Of a DNA stretch of 64,000 nt, positions 41,936-50,708 are shown in pieces. The stretch's first letter is position 1. Each line of letters starts with the position of its first letter. The stretch comes from Rosenbergiella epipactidis (GTDB taxonomy: Bacteria > Pseudomonadota > Gammaproteobacteria > Enterobacterales > Enterobacteriaceae), in contig NZ_JABBFQ010000006.1 in assembly GCF_018494055.1 (NCBI RefSeq), positions 124,001-188,000 of the forward strand. The letters run 5' to 3'. The notes under the pieces were generated by a model that worked only from the letters and a program-made list of their open reading frames with translations, made no database searches and was not told the origin of the DNA. The position numbers were made by a program, and so were the translations under genes.

Positions 41936-43855
41936 ATGTCATTAATTAGCATTCATGGGGCTTGGCTGTCCTATAGCGACGCTCCATTACTGGATAACGC
42001 TGAATTACATATCGAAGAGAACGAGCGTGTCTGCCTCGTTGGCCGAAATGGTGCGGGAAAATCGACCCTGATGAAAATCATTAATCAGGAAGTTCCTCTC
42101 GATGATGGCCGTATCGTTTACGAGCAAGATTTGGTTATTGCTCGCTTACAGCAAGACCCGCCGCGCAATATTGCTGGCTCGGTCTATGATTTTGTTGCCG
42201 AAGGGGTCGTTGAGCAAGCGCAGCATCTTAAAGCTTACCACGCGATTTCGCATACCGTAATGCAAGACCCAAGCGAGAAGAATCTTAACGAGATGGCTCG
42301 CTTGCAGGCAGTGCTCGACCATCAGAATCTCTGGCAACTTGAAAGTCGAATCAATGATGTATTATTAAAAATTGGTCTCGATGCAGACACTGAGCTTTCT
42401 TCATTGTCTGGAGGGTGGCTACGTAAAGCGGCACTTGGCCGCGCACTGGTATCAAATCCTAAGGTTTTGATGCTAGATGAGCCAACGAACCACTTAGATA
42501 TTGAAACCATTCACTGGTTAGAGAATTTCCTTAAGACCTTCAACGGTAGCATCATCTTTATCTCGCACGACCGTTCTTTTATTCGCAATATGGCGACGCG
42601 TATCGTCGACCTCGATCGCGGTAAATTAGTTTCATGGCCGGGTGATTACGATCAATATCTGCTGGGTAAAGAGGAAGCATTGCGGGTTGAAGAGCTGCAA
42701 AATGCAGAGTTTGATCGCAAATTAGCGCAAGAAGAAGTGTGGATCCGTCAAGGAATCAAAGCGCGTAGGACCCGTAATGAAGGTCGGGTGAGGGCGCTTA
42801 AGGCATTACGCCGCGAGCGTTCTGAGCGCCGAGAAGTGATGGGCAAGGCCAACATGCAGGTTGGTGAAGCAAGCCGTTCCGGTAAGATTGTTTTCGAGCT
42901 GGAAGACGTCGTTTACCATGCTGGCGGTAAAACGCTGGTGGATCAGTTCTCTGTACAGGTACAGCGCGGCGATAAAATCGCCCTGATCGGTTCTAACGGC
43001 TGTGGTAAGACCACCTTACTGCGTTTAATGCTTGGCCAACTTAAGGCCGAACAAGGTCGTGTACATATTGGGACGAAATTGGAAGTGGCTTACTTCGACC
43101 AGCACCGTGCCGAATTAGACCCAGATCGTACTGTTATGGATAACCTCGCCGAAGGTAAGCAAGAAGTCTTGGTTAATGGTAAGCCTCGCCATGTTCTCGG
43201 GTACTTGCAGGACTTCTTATTCCACCCGAAACGTGCGATGACCCCAGTAAGGGCGCTGTCAGGCGGTGAAAGAAACCGTTTACTATTGGCTAAATTGTTC
43301 CTTAAACCGAGCAATCTGTTAATTCTCGATGAACCGACCAACGATTTAGATGTAGAAACGTTAGAGCTGCTCGAAGAGCTAATCGATGGTTACCAAGGTT
43401 CAGTATTACTGGTCAGCCACGATCGTCAATTCGTTGATAACACCGTGACGGAATGCTGGATCTTCGAGGGCGAAGGGGAAATTGGTCGCTATGTCGGTGG
43501 CTATCATGATGCACAGCATCAACGTAGCACGTCGCGAGGTTCTCAGCATAAATCTCGCCCAGCGCCGGTAGTGGAGACGCCTGCCGTTGAGCCAAACAAA
43601 TCATCCGTCGCTAAAAAAGCCCCGGCGAAACTGAGCTATAATCTGACGCGTGAGCTTGAACAGCTTCCGCAGAAGATGGAAAATTTAGAGACTGAGATCG
43701 CGCAATTACAGAGCACGATGGCGGACGCCAGCTTCTTTAGTCGTCCCCATGATGAGACTCAGCCGATCATTGATAAATTGGCGACGTTAGAAGACGAGTT
43801 CAATACTGCCTTCGAGCGCTGGGAATATTTGGAAAATCTTAAGAATGGTGAATAA
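41936..43855 (+). CDS. uup: ABC-F protein Uup
   Basis: 639 residues (E. coli 635), soluble, with two ABC ATPase domains and no membrane part. The first has GRNGAGKST, LSGGWLRKAALGRAL and LMLDEPTNHLD; the second has GSNGCGKTTL, LSGGERNRLLLAK and LILDEPTNDLD. The charged linker between them (RRTRNEGRVRALKALRRERS) is the ABC-F P-site tRNA-interaction motif. A C-terminal coiled coil follows a Pro/Ala/Ser-rich stretch. In E. coli Uup suppresses transposon precise excision and acts on ribosomes. AGGA precedes 41936 by 9 nt; the frame from 41897 overlaps rlmL and is discarded. Confidence 0.97.
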   Translation: MSLISIHGAWLSYSDAPLLDNAELHIEENERVCLVGRNGAGKSTLMKIINQEVPLDDGRIVYEQDLVIARLQQDPPRNIAGSVYDFVAEGVVEQAQHLKAYHAISHTVMQDPSEKNLNEMARLQAVLDHQNLWQLESRINDVLLKIGLDADTELSSLSGGWLRKAALGRALVSNPKVLMLDEPTNHLDIETIHWLENFLKTFNGSIIFISHDRSFIRNMATRIVDLDRGKLVSWPGDYDQYLLGKEEALRVEELQNAEFDRKLAQEEVWIRQGIKARRTRNEGRVRALKALRRERSERREVMGKANMQVGEASRSGKIVFELEDVVYHAGGKTLVDQFSVQVQRGDKIALIGSNGCGKTTLLRLMLGQLKAEQGRVHIGTKLEVAYFDQHRAELDPDRTVMDNLAEGKQEVLVNGKPRHVLGYLQDFLFHPKRAMTPVRALSGGERNRLLLAKLFLKPSNLLILDEPTNDLDVETLELLEELIDGYQGSVLLVSHDRQFVDNTVTECWIFEGEGEIGRYVGGYHDAQHQRSTSRGSQHKSRPAPVVETPAVEPNKSSVAKKAPAKLSYNLTRELEQLPQKMENLETEIAQLQSTMADASFFSRPHDETQPIIDKLATLEDEFNTAFERWEYLENLKNGE

Positions 43856-43869
43856 CGCATTGGTGCAGT

Positions 43870-45141
43870 ATGAGTAACCATTGCCATCAGGATCAGACTC
43901 ACCGCTGGGTGCTATGCCCCCACTGTGATATGACCACTCAGCTACCCGGCCTTGCGCCGGGTACGCGGGCAACCTGTATGCGCTGTGAAAGCACCTTGGC
44001 AACCGCATGGCATGAGCCCCTGCGTCGGCCAATGGTTTACGCATTCTCAGCCTTAGTCATGTTAGCGTTGGCTAATCTTTTCCCCTTTATTAGCATTAGC
44101 GTAATGGGAATGACTAACCAAATCACCCTGCTACAAATTCCGCAAGCGATGGTTGATGATCGATATCGCTTCCTTGCAACAATATTTCTGTTGTTTGTGC
44201 AGATTATTCCTGCAGCCTGCCTTGCCAGTATATTAATTCTTACCTTAAACCGACGTTTGCCTCGTCAACTCACCATACCCCTTGCCAAAGGCCTGTTCTA
44301 TATGAAGAACTGGGGAATGGCTGAGATCTTTATGGCGGGGGTGTTGGTCAGTTTTGTCAAATTAATGGCCTACGGTAAAATCGGGCTAGAACTGGGCTTT
44401 TGGCCATGGTGCCTGTTTTGCATCGCTCAATTGCGGGCATTTCAGTGTTTAGAGCGTCATGTTATTTGGCAGCGTATTAGTCCAGTGCCTCCTTTACCCA
44501 GCGAGCCGACCGCGGGGATTAGCGGAATAAACCAAAATTTACGCAGTTGCCCCTGTTGTACAGCGATAGTGGCGGCCGATGAACCCTATTGTCCGCGTTG
44601 CCATCAACGTGGGCATGCGCGTAAACCACAAAGCTTGCAGTGGACGCTCTCGTTACTCGTGACCTCAATCATTTTATATATCCCCGCGAATATCATGCCG
44701 ATTATGGTGACTGATGCCTTAGGCAGCGCTTCCGGATCCAATATTATGGCGGGGGTTATATTCTTATGGAATGAGGGGTCGTGGCCAATCGCGATGATTA
44801 TTTTTATCGCCAGTATTCTCGTACCCAGCATGAAAATTCTTGCTATTGGATGGCTGAGTTGGAATGCGGGCGGCTATGGCGCGCGAGACAATCACCGCAT
44901 GCAGATTATCTATGAAATTGTTGAGGTAGTCGGCCGTTGGTCAATGGTTGACGTCTTTGTTATTGCTGTACTCTCAGCGTTGGTCCGCATGGGTGGATTA
45001 ATGAACGTCTATCCGGCTGAGGGTGCGTTACTATTTTGCTTAGTCGTTATTTTAACGATGTTCTCAGCACAAGCCTTCGATTCTCGCTTGCTATGGGATC
45101 GAGAAAGTATCAAAAAGAGTGAGGAAGAGTCCATTGAGTAA
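43870..45141 (+). CDS. pqiA: PqiA, inner-membrane component of the Pqi lipid transport system
   Basis: 423 residues (E. coli 417), with eight predicted membrane helices in two homologous halves. Each half begins with a zinc ribbon: CPHC..CMRC near residues 16-39 and CPCC..CPRC in the middle. With PqiB and PqiC it forms a bridge for lipid movement between the inner and outer membranes; the genes are paraquat-inducible in E. coli. pqiB overlaps its end by 8 bp. The start lacks a strong ribosome-binding site; uup ends only 14 bp before, so pqiABC may be partly read from uup. Confidence 0.95.
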   Translation: MSNHCHQDQTHRWVLCPHCDMTTQLPGLAPGTRATCMRCESTLATAWHEPLRRPMVYAFSALVMLALANLFPFISISVMGMTNQITLLQIPQAMVDDRYRFLATIFLLFVQIIPAACLASILILTLNRRLPRQLTIPLAKGLFYMKNWGMAEIFMAGVLVSFVKLMAYGKIGLELGFWPWCLFCIAQLRAFQCLERHVIWQRISPVPPLPSEPTAGISGINQNLRSCPCCTAIVAADEPYCPRCHQRGHARKPQSLQWTLSLLVTSIILYIPANIMPIMVTDALGSASGSNIMAGVIFLWNEGSWPIAMIIFIASILVPSMKILAIGWLSWNAGGYGARDNHRMQIIYEIVEVVGRWSMVDVFVIAVLSALVRMGGLMNVYPAEGALLFCLVVILTMFSAQAFDSRLLWDRESIKKSEEESIE

Positions 45142-46777
45142 TCATCATTTTGGTGAAGCCAAGATTAAACAAATCAAACGCTGGTCACCGGTATGGATAG
45201 TACCCATCATCACCATCCTGATAGGATCATGGATTATTTATTACCATTTCTCGCATCAAGGGCCAGAAGTGGTGCTTGTGACCAGTAATGCTGAGGGAAT
45301 CGTCCCTGGAAAAACGGCGATTAAAAGTCGAAGCGTCGATATCGGGATGGTCGAAAGCGCCAAACTTAGCGATGACTTACAACACGTCGAGATCCGTGCC
45401 CGGCTAAATACCGGTATGGAAAAAATGTTGCACCAAGACAGTGTTTTCTGGACGGTTAAGCCACAGATTGGCCGTGAAGGGGTGACTGGCCTCGGCACTT
45501 TGCTCTCTGGCTCCTATATAGAACTTCAGGCAGGCAGTAAGGGTGAAGAGTCCGCACAATATAACTTGTTAGATTCACCTCCTCTGGCTTCACCCGATGC
45601 TAAAGGCATCCATATCAGCCTGAACAGTGAGCAAGCGGGTCAACTTAATGCAGGTGATCCCGTGCTATTTAGAGGATTCCGCGTCGGATCAGTCGAAAAA
45701 AGCCGCTTTGATGCAGAACAGCGCCAAATGGAATACCAACTCTTTATCCAAGCCCCTTACGACAGTCTGGTCACCAGTAATGTTCGTTTCTGGAAAGACA
45801 GCGGTATCGCGGTTGATATGTCGGCCTCCGGAATGCGTGTAGAAATGGGCTCGTTAGCGACACTGTTCAGTGGCGGTGTGAGCTTTGATGTACCAGAGGG
45901 ATGGGATCGCGGTGTGGCAGCAGAGAATAAAGCGCACTATCACCTCTTCAATGATCAGCGGAGTATTACCGACTCGCTTTATACACAGCATACTGACTAC
46001 CTATTATTCTTTAATGAATCTATTCGGGGTCTACAAGAGGGTGCGCCGGTCGAATTCCGTGGTATTCGATTAGGAACGGTTGCACAGGTGCCTTTCATTA
46101 TTCCAAGTATGTTGAAGAAACTGAATGGCGATTACCGTATACCGGTATTGATTAAAATCGAACCAGAACGTTTCTCGAAAAAATTAGGCGCCGACTTTAA
46201 TCTGCAGCAACGCCTTGCCGATGGGTTACAACATGGACTCAGAGCAAGCTTAAAAACGGCGAATCTGATTACCGGTGCGCTGTACGTTGATTTGGACTTT
46301 AATAACGATGCTGGGGCTTACAAAGGTCCTACGCAGATAGGTCAATACAACATTATCCCGACAATGAATGGCGGGTTAACGCAGATGCAGCAGAAAGTGA
46401 TGTCGATTCTCGACAAGTTCGAGAAGCTTCCATTGAACCCATTACTGACTGAAGCGACGGGTTCTTTGAAAGAGAGCCAAAAAACGATGCAACAACTGCA
46501 AATCACACTGGATCATGTGAATCAAATTACGAATAGTCCAGCGATGAAAACTCTGCCGCAGGATATGCAGCAAACCCTGCGCGAGTTAAACCAGAGTATG
46601 AAGGGATTACAACCAGGCTCGCCGGCTTATAATAAGCTGGTCGGCAACCTACAACGTTTGGATCAAGTTCTTGCAGAACTGCAGCCAGTGCTTCGTACCT
46701 TGAATAACAAGAGCAATGCGCTAGTGTTCGAGGCCTCACCGGGTAAAGATCCACAACCTAAAAAGGCTAAAGAGTGA
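45134..46777 (+). CDS. pqiB: PqiB, MCE-domain periplasm-spanning channel
   Basis: 547 residues (E. coli 546). One N-terminal membrane helix (PVWIVPIITILIGSWIIYYHF) anchors three MCE domains, recognisable by GIVPGKTAIKSRSVDIG, GQLNAGDPVLFRGFRVG and EGAPVEFRGIRLG. A long C-terminal helix region forms the needle-like tube. The likely start is a TTG at 45134 with GAGGA 8 nt upstream, giving MSNHHFGEAK and the E. coli length; a GTG at 45119 would extend it by five codons but has no ribosome-binding site. It overlaps pqiA by 8 bp and pqiC by 4 bp. Confidence 0.94.
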   Translation: MSNHHFGEAKIKQIKRWSPVWIVPIITILIGSWIIYYHFSHQGPEVVLVTSNAEGIVPGKTAIKSRSVDIGMVESAKLSDDLQHVEIRARLNTGMEKMLHQDSVFWTVKPQIGREGVTGLGTLLSGSYIELQAGSKGEESAQYNLLDSPPLASPDAKGIHISLNSEQAGQLNAGDPVLFRGFRVGSVEKSRFDAEQRQMEYQLFIQAPYDSLVTSNVRFWKDSGIAVDMSASGMRVEMGSLATLFSGGVSFDVPEGWDRGVAAENKAHYHLFNDQRSITDSLYTQHTDYLLFFNESIRGLQEGAPVEFRGIRLGTVAQVPFIIPSMLKKLNGDYRIPVLIKIEPERFSKKLGADFNLQQRLADGLQHGLRASLKTANLITGALYVDLDFNNDAGAYKGPTQIGQYNIIPTMNGGLTQMQQKVMSILDKFEKLPLNPLLTEATGSLKESQKTMQQLQITLDHVNQITNSPAMKTLPQDMQQTLRELNQSMKGLQPGSPAYNKLVGNLQRLDQVLAELQPVLRTLNNKSNALVFEASPGKDPQPKKAKE

Positions 46778-47343
46778 AAAGACTTTTAATAACACTGCTG
46801 GCTGTCTGTTTGACCGCTTGCAGTAGTAGCGAATCAACCAAGTATTATCAATTGACGACACCGCAAGGCGGCGCATCGGTAGCGACCTCGACTTCTGCCT
46901 TCGGGCAGCAGCCGAAACACCTCTGGGTGCAATCTATCAATGTGCCTGATGCGTTAGCCAGTACAGGAATTGCTTTTCAAACCTCTGACGTGGAATACCG
47001 GTTAGCTGAGCAAAATCTGTGGGCTAGCCCTCTTGATCAGCAATTGCAACAAACGTTAGTGACTAACTTGAGTAATCTACTGCCGAATTGGTTAGTCACC
47101 AATAGTACGTTGAAGGGAGATAACGACTCATTGGCCGTGACGGTTACCGCCTTCCAAGGGCGCTGGGATGGACATGTACTGGTGAAGGGTTACTGGATCT
47201 ATCAGCATCAAGATGAAGCGGTACGTCGTTCATTTGAGCAAAGTGTCCCACTTAAGGATGATGGCTATCCTGCCTTGGTACAAGCGCTCTCGCAAGCATG
47301 GTATCAGGAAGCCCAACAGGTTGCGTCACAGATTAGTCCTTAA
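46774..47343 (+). CDS. pqiC: PqiC, outer-membrane lipoprotein of the Pqi system
   Basis: 189 residues (E. coli 187). It starts with GTG overlapping the pqiB stop (GTGA). The lipoprotein signal MKRLLITLLAVCLTAC has the lipobox LTAC, and the +2 serine points to outer-membrane sorting. The rest is an ABC-type-transport-auxiliary-component fold (DUF330), with KYYQLTTP near the N-terminus. It anchors the PqiB tube at the outer membrane. Confidence 0.95.
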   Translation: MKRLLITLLAVCLTACSSSESTKYYQLTTPQGGASVATSTSAFGQQPKHLWVQSINVPDALASTGIAFQTSDVEYRLAEQNLWASPLDQQLQQTLVTNLSNLLPNWLVTNSTLKGDNDSLAVTVTAFQGRWDGHVLVKGYWIYQHQDEAVRRSFEQSVPLKDDGYPALVQALSQAWYQEAQQVASQISP

Positions 47344-47434
47344 GTATCGTTAGTCACTGAATAGTTTGACTTAGCTCAAAACTTGCAAAGCTGTTCAAAA
47401 AATACTCGTTGATCTCATTATGAGAGAGGGGTAC

Positions 47435-47470
47435 AAAGGAGGAGGTGATGAATTTATCACCGCTTCTTTT
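47435..47470 (+). promoter_or_regulatory. rmf leader hairpin masking a strong Shine-Dalgarno
   Basis: The left arm AAAGGAGGAGGTGAT (47435-47449) pairs with ATCACCGCTTCTTTT (47456-47470) through 15 positions with one A-G mismatch and two G-T pairs; the loop is GAATTT. The left arm contains GGAGGTGAT, a nine-base complement to the 16S rRNA 3' tail. The right arm itself resembles that tail (ATCACCTCCTTA). If formed, the hairpin would hide the ribosome-binding site and ATG of the small upstream ORF. Pairing is seen in sequence; the regulatory role is inferred. Confidence 0.6.
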
Positions 47471-47504
47471 AACCAACTATCTTTATGAGGGTAAACGGAT
47501 ATGA
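47448..47504 (+). CDS. Putative 18-codon upstream ORF in the rmf leader
   Basis: ATG at 47448 encodes MNLSPLLLTNYLYEGKRI and stops with a TGA that overlaps the rmf ATG (ATGA). Its ribosome-binding site would be AAGGAGGAGG, one of the best in the window but only about 3 nt from the ATG for the innermost GGAGG, 6 nt for the outer one. The GAGGG inside its codons 14-15 is the rmf ribosome-binding site. A short coupling peptide is possible; it may equally be a chance frame across the leader. Confidence 0.35.
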   Translation: MNLSPLLLTNYLYEGKRI

Positions 47505-47668
47505 AGAGACAAAAACGCGATCGTTTGGAACGAGCTTACTCACTGGGGTATAAAACGGGAAAAAGCGGACGATCGAAAGAACTCTGTCCCTATCAAACGT
47601 TAGACTCAAGGTCACATTGGTTAGGAGGTTGGCGTAAGGCTATTGAAGAACGTTCAGCTTTCGCATAA
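47501..47668 (+). CDS. rmf: Ribosome modulation factor
   Basis: 55 residues, exactly the E. coli length, found by reading the gap between pqiC and fabA. It is a basic peptide: MKRQKRDRLERAYSLGYKTG, then KELCPYQTL and WLGGWRKAIEE, both diagnostic. RMF is made in stationary phase or slow growth and pairs 70S ribosomes into inactive 100S dimers, binding near the 16S 3' end. TGAGGG lies 9 nt before the ATG. The unusual leader hairpin and upstream ORF are described separately. Confidence 0.96.
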   Translation: MKRQKRDRLERAYSLGYKTGKSGRSKELCPYQTLDSRSHWLGGWRKAIEERSAFA

Positions 47669-47680
47669 AACAGACATAAA

Positions 47681-47712
47681 AAAAGCAGATTTTACAAAAT
47701 CTGCTTTTTTTT
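47681..47712. terminator. Bidirectional terminator between rmf and fabA
   Basis: AGCAGATTTT-AC-AAAATCTGCT is flanked by A- and T-runs and serves the convergent genes. Confidence 0.93.
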
Positions 47713-47724
47713 GTGCGGCTGACT

Positions 47725-48243
47725 TTAGAAAGATTCAGTATCTTTGAATAGGCCAACTTTTAGGTCTGTAGCGGTATAGATTAATTTACCGTCTACAAAG
47801 ACTTCCCCATCAGCAACGCCCATCACTAATTTACGGTTGATGACGCGTTTGAAGTGAATTTTATAAGTGACTTTCTTCGCTGTTGGCAGCACTTGTCCAG
47901 TGAATTTCACTTCGCCTACGCCTAGCGCGCGGCCTTTACCTTCTGCGCCCAACCAGCCTAAATAAAATCCGACTAACTGCCACATTGCGTCTAAGCCTAA
48001 ACATCCTGGCATAACCGGATCGTTGACGAAGTGACATTTAAAAAACCAAAGTTCTGGGTTGATGTCGAGTTCAGCTTCGACGAAGCCTTTATCAAAGTGA
48101 CCACCGTTCTCAGACATGAGAATGACTCGGTCCATCATTAACATGTTGTCTGCAGGAAGAGGTGGTCCATTTTCACCAAACAATTTCCCTTGTCCTGACG
48201 CGATGAGGTCATCTTTGCTGTAGGATTCGCGTTTATCTACCAT
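47725..48243 (-). CDS. fabA: 3-hydroxydecanoyl-ACP dehydratase/isomerase FabA
   Basis: 172 residues, the E. coli length. It dehydrates 3-hydroxydecanoyl-ACP and isomerises the product to cis-3-decenoyl-ACP, starting unsaturated fatty acid synthesis. The hot-dog fold has its catalytic pair at H71 ([15 protein letters not shown]) and D85 ([10 protein letters not shown]). The FabR operator lies about 40 bp upstream. lonH is upstream on the same strand, 68 bp away. Confidence 0.98.
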   Translation of the reverse strand: MVDKRESYSKDDLIASGQGKLFGENGPPLPADNMLMMDRVILMSENGGHFDKGFVEAELDINPELWFFKCHFVNDPVMPGCLGLDAMWQLVGFYLGWLGAEGKGRALGVGEVKFTGQVLPTAKKVTYKIHFKRVINRKLVMGVADGEVFVDGKLIYTATDLKVGLFKDTESF

Positions 48244-48281
48244 AGTTACATTTAGCCCTTTTCAATTGAAGCCCGAAGAAT

Positions 48282-48299
48282 AGCGTACACTTGTACGCT
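48282..48299. promoter_or_regulatory. FabR operator of fabA
   Basis: AGCGTACA-CT-TGTACGCT is a perfect 8+2+8 palindrome and matches the FabR box known from enterobacterial fabA and fabB promoters. FabR with bound acyl thioester represses unsaturated fatty acid synthesis. It sits between lonH and fabA, 39 bp upstream of the fabA start; no clear FadR box was seen. Confidence 0.85.
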
Positions 48300-48311
48300 G
48301 AGCAAGAGTTG

Positions 48312-50051
48312 TTAATCACGCTTTAGCCAGTTAAGCCATCGTGACGGAGAAAAAAATCCTCCCTCAGCTTTCACTGGCTGTTGAGCTTCATCGATCCGTT
48401 GTTGGATGATGCCCAAAAGAGACTCGTCATCATTCTCAGTCACCCAAGGTAAGGACATTAACAGTTCAAGCGCTTGATCAACGGTGCTAACTGGCCATAG
48501 GTGAAACTGCTGAAGTTTGACTGCCTCAATGACCTCATCAGACAACGAGAGGTGGCAACAATTCCGTTCGGGTAAAATAACACCTTGTTTTCCGGTCAGA
48601 CCCTGCTGTGAACAGAGAGAGAAGAAGCCTTCAATTTTTTCATTCAAGCCGCCGACAGGCTGAACATTGCCAAATTGATCGACAGACCCTGTCACGGCAA
48701 AAGATTGTTGCAGGGGTTTCAGAGAGAGTGCGCTAATCAATACTGCCAATTCAGCGAGGGAAGCACTGTCGCCATCGACCTCAGCGTAGGATTGTTCAAA
48801 GACCATCGATGCAGTGAACGGCAGCTGTTGTTCAAGCTCTAATTCGGCTATTAACCAGGCCTCGATAATCATCATCCCTTTAGCATGAATATTGCCAGAC
48901 AACTCAGCCTTACGTTCGACATCATTAATCTCACCGTCACCATAATGCACGAGGCAACTGATGCGCGCAGGTTCACCCCACGGGCGTGGGTGACCCGGCA
49001 GGTCGAGGACGGATAGACCATTAATCTGTCCAATCCTTTTGCCGTCTGTTTCCAATAAGCTGTGTGGGGCGGCAAGATCACGTTGTAAGGTGTCGGGCAA
49101 ATAACTCTCACGCCATTCTTGCTGTGCAAGTGCCTCGCTGAGGCTATTTTCTGTCAGATTTTGCCCCGCAGCATAGGCGGCACCCAGTTGCTTATGTAGC
49201 CATGTTGGATTAATCGGGAACCGCTGTTGCTCATTCGTGTAGCGTGAAGCTTCGCGTGTTAGGCGCAGCATAAAGCCTACATCCGGTGGGGGAAGCGCCA
49301 AAGCCTGTGCTTGTGAGGCAACCCAACTCGCCCAATCCATAAACTGCTGATCAGTCGTGATTTCGGCAGTGTCTTCTATTTCGGTATAGATTGCATTGGC
49401 GTGCAATACGGGCTCATTCTCACTGAATTCAGCCAAACTTTCTCGGCTCCCGACTAATACTAATTTTACAGATAGGGGGTAGTCCGGAATATGGATAGGA
49501 ATAGGGCGACGAGGATCTGGAGAATACCAGGCTATCCGATGTTCGCTTATAAAATTTTTTAACCGCAACCACATCAAGGGTTGCGAAAGAAGACAGTGAA
49601 CAGAAAGAATTAATGTTCCCCCATTCGCTTTATGCAATAGGCCTAATTCCGGCGTCCAGCTACCTTGCTGTTCAGTGAGGTAACCAAATAATTGATCTGA
49701 TTCAATCCAATCCGCATAATAAACTGTAGAGCGAGTCTCATGACTGGCTAATTTTTCTAATTGGAATTGGTTTGTAGCGGGCGAATGATAAGCCCACTGG
49801 TCAACAGTTTTAACTGGCAATCTCTGCTCGACAATTTGAGCGAGCGCTTTCACATTAGTGGGATGCTCCTCAAGCTTAATCAACAGTAATGGCTGAACAG
49901 GATTAAGGTCAAGTTGATCGATAGCGTTGAGCAACCGTGGCTGCAACGATTCTACGCCAGACGCACTGGATGATAAGCCCTGAGAAAAAAGCGGAGCTAA
50001 ATACTGGGCGTCGGGGATAAGTTCTTGCCATGAAAGTGTTGAGCTAGTCAA
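48312..50051 (-). CDS. lonH: LonH/YcbZ, Lon-like ATP-independent protease family protein
   Basis: About 579 residues (E. coli 586). The N-terminal two thirds are a degenerate AAA-like domain (GTLILSVHCLLSQPLMWLRLK). The C-terminal Lon protease domain has the catalytic serine in EVDGDSASLAELAVLISAL and lysine in VGGLNEKIEGFFSLC. The open frame runs to 50123. By homology with E. coli (MTITKLAW) the start is a TTG at 50051 giving MTSSTLSW; no ATG is present there. Its physiological role is poorly defined. It lies between fabA and the divergent matP. Confidence 0.88.
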   Translation of the reverse strand: MTSSTLSWQELIPDAQYLAPLFSQGLSSSASGVESLQPRLLNAIDQLDLNPVQPLLLIKLEEHPTNVKALAQIVEQRLPVKTVDQWAYHSPATNQFQLEKLASHETRSTVYYADWIESDQLFGYLTEQQGSWTPELGLLHKANGGTLILSVHCLLSQPLMWLRLKNFISEHRIAWYSPDPRRPIPIHIPDYPLSVKLVLVGSRESLAEFSENEPVLHANAIYTEIEDTAEITTDQQFMDWASWVASQAQALALPPPDVGFMLRLTREASRYTNEQQRFPINPTWLHKQLGAAYAAGQNLTENSLSEALAQQEWRESYLPDTLQRDLAAPHSLLETDGKRIGQINGLSVLDLPGHPRPWGEPARISCLVHYGDGEINDVERKAELSGNIHAKGMMIIEAWLIAELELEQQLPFTASMVFEQSYAEVDGDSASLAELAVLISALSLKPLQQSFAVTGSVDQFGNVQPVGGLNEKIEGFFSLCSQQGLTGKQGVILPERNCCHLSLSDEVIEAVKLQQFHLWPVSTVDQALELLMSLPWVTENDDESLLGIIQQRIDEAQQPVKAEGGFFSPSRWLNWLKRD

Positions 50052-50209
50052 AGTAATCTTATTTTGCCTTGGACATAAAACAGCAATTATACCGTAGTTC
50101 GGCAGTAGACACCATGTAACCAAGACGGGACGAATGCGGGGTTAAAATTGTCTGCAGAAAAGCCCAAAGCTGGTATTCTAGTATTAAGTGATTAATTTTA
50201 AGGAACCTG

Positions 50210-50668
50210 ATGAAATATTTACAGCTAGAGAATCTCGAGTCAGGCTGGAAATGGAAATATCTCCTAAAAAAACACCGAGAAGGGGAATTGATCACGCGTC
50301 ATATCGAGCAATCGGCGGCAGACGAGGCAGTAAGATTGCTGATAGATTACGAGCATCAACCTGAAAATATCTTGCGGTGGATTAACGAGCATATGAACGC
50401 TGATCTGTCTGTGAGAATGAGCCAGACGATTCGGGCAAGGCGTAAGCGTCACTTTAATGCTGAACAACAACATACCCGTAAAAAATCTATCGATCTAGAA
50501 TATTTAGTATGGCAGCGTTTAGCGGGCTTGGCTCAACGACGAAGCAGTACGCTCTCCGATACAATTGTACAGTTAATCGAAGATGCAGAGCGAAAAGAGA
50601 AATATGCCTCTCAGATGAGTTCCCTTAAAGAAGATTTAGCCTCGATTTTAGGGACAAAAAAAGGATAA
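50210..50668 (+). CDS. matP: Macrodomain Ter protein MatP
   Basis: 152 residues (E. coli 150). It binds matS sites in the terminus region, organises the Ter macrodomain, excludes MukBEF there and tethers Ter to the divisome through ZapB. Conserved parts are [44 protein letters not shown] (ribbon-helix-helix DNA-binding part) and [16 protein letters not shown] precedes the ATG by 5 nt. Its partners mukFEB and zapC are in the same window. Confidence 0.97.
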   Translation: MKYLQLENLESGWKWKYLLKKHREGELITRHIEQSAADEAVRLLIDYEHQPENILRWINEHMNADLSVRMSQTIRARRKRHFNAEQQHTRKKSIDLEYLVWQRLAGLAQRRSSTLSDTIVQLIEDAERKEKYASQMSSLKEDLASILGTKKG

Positions 50669-50670
50669 AA

Positions 50671-50697
50671 AAAAACCCCGCCTAAGCGGGGTTTTTT
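50671..50697. terminator. Bidirectional terminator between matP and ompA
   Basis: AAAACCCCGC-CTAA-GCGGGGTTTT with a T-run on both strands, serving matP and ompA. Confidence 0.95.
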
Positions 50698-50708
50698 ACA
50701 ATGTTATC

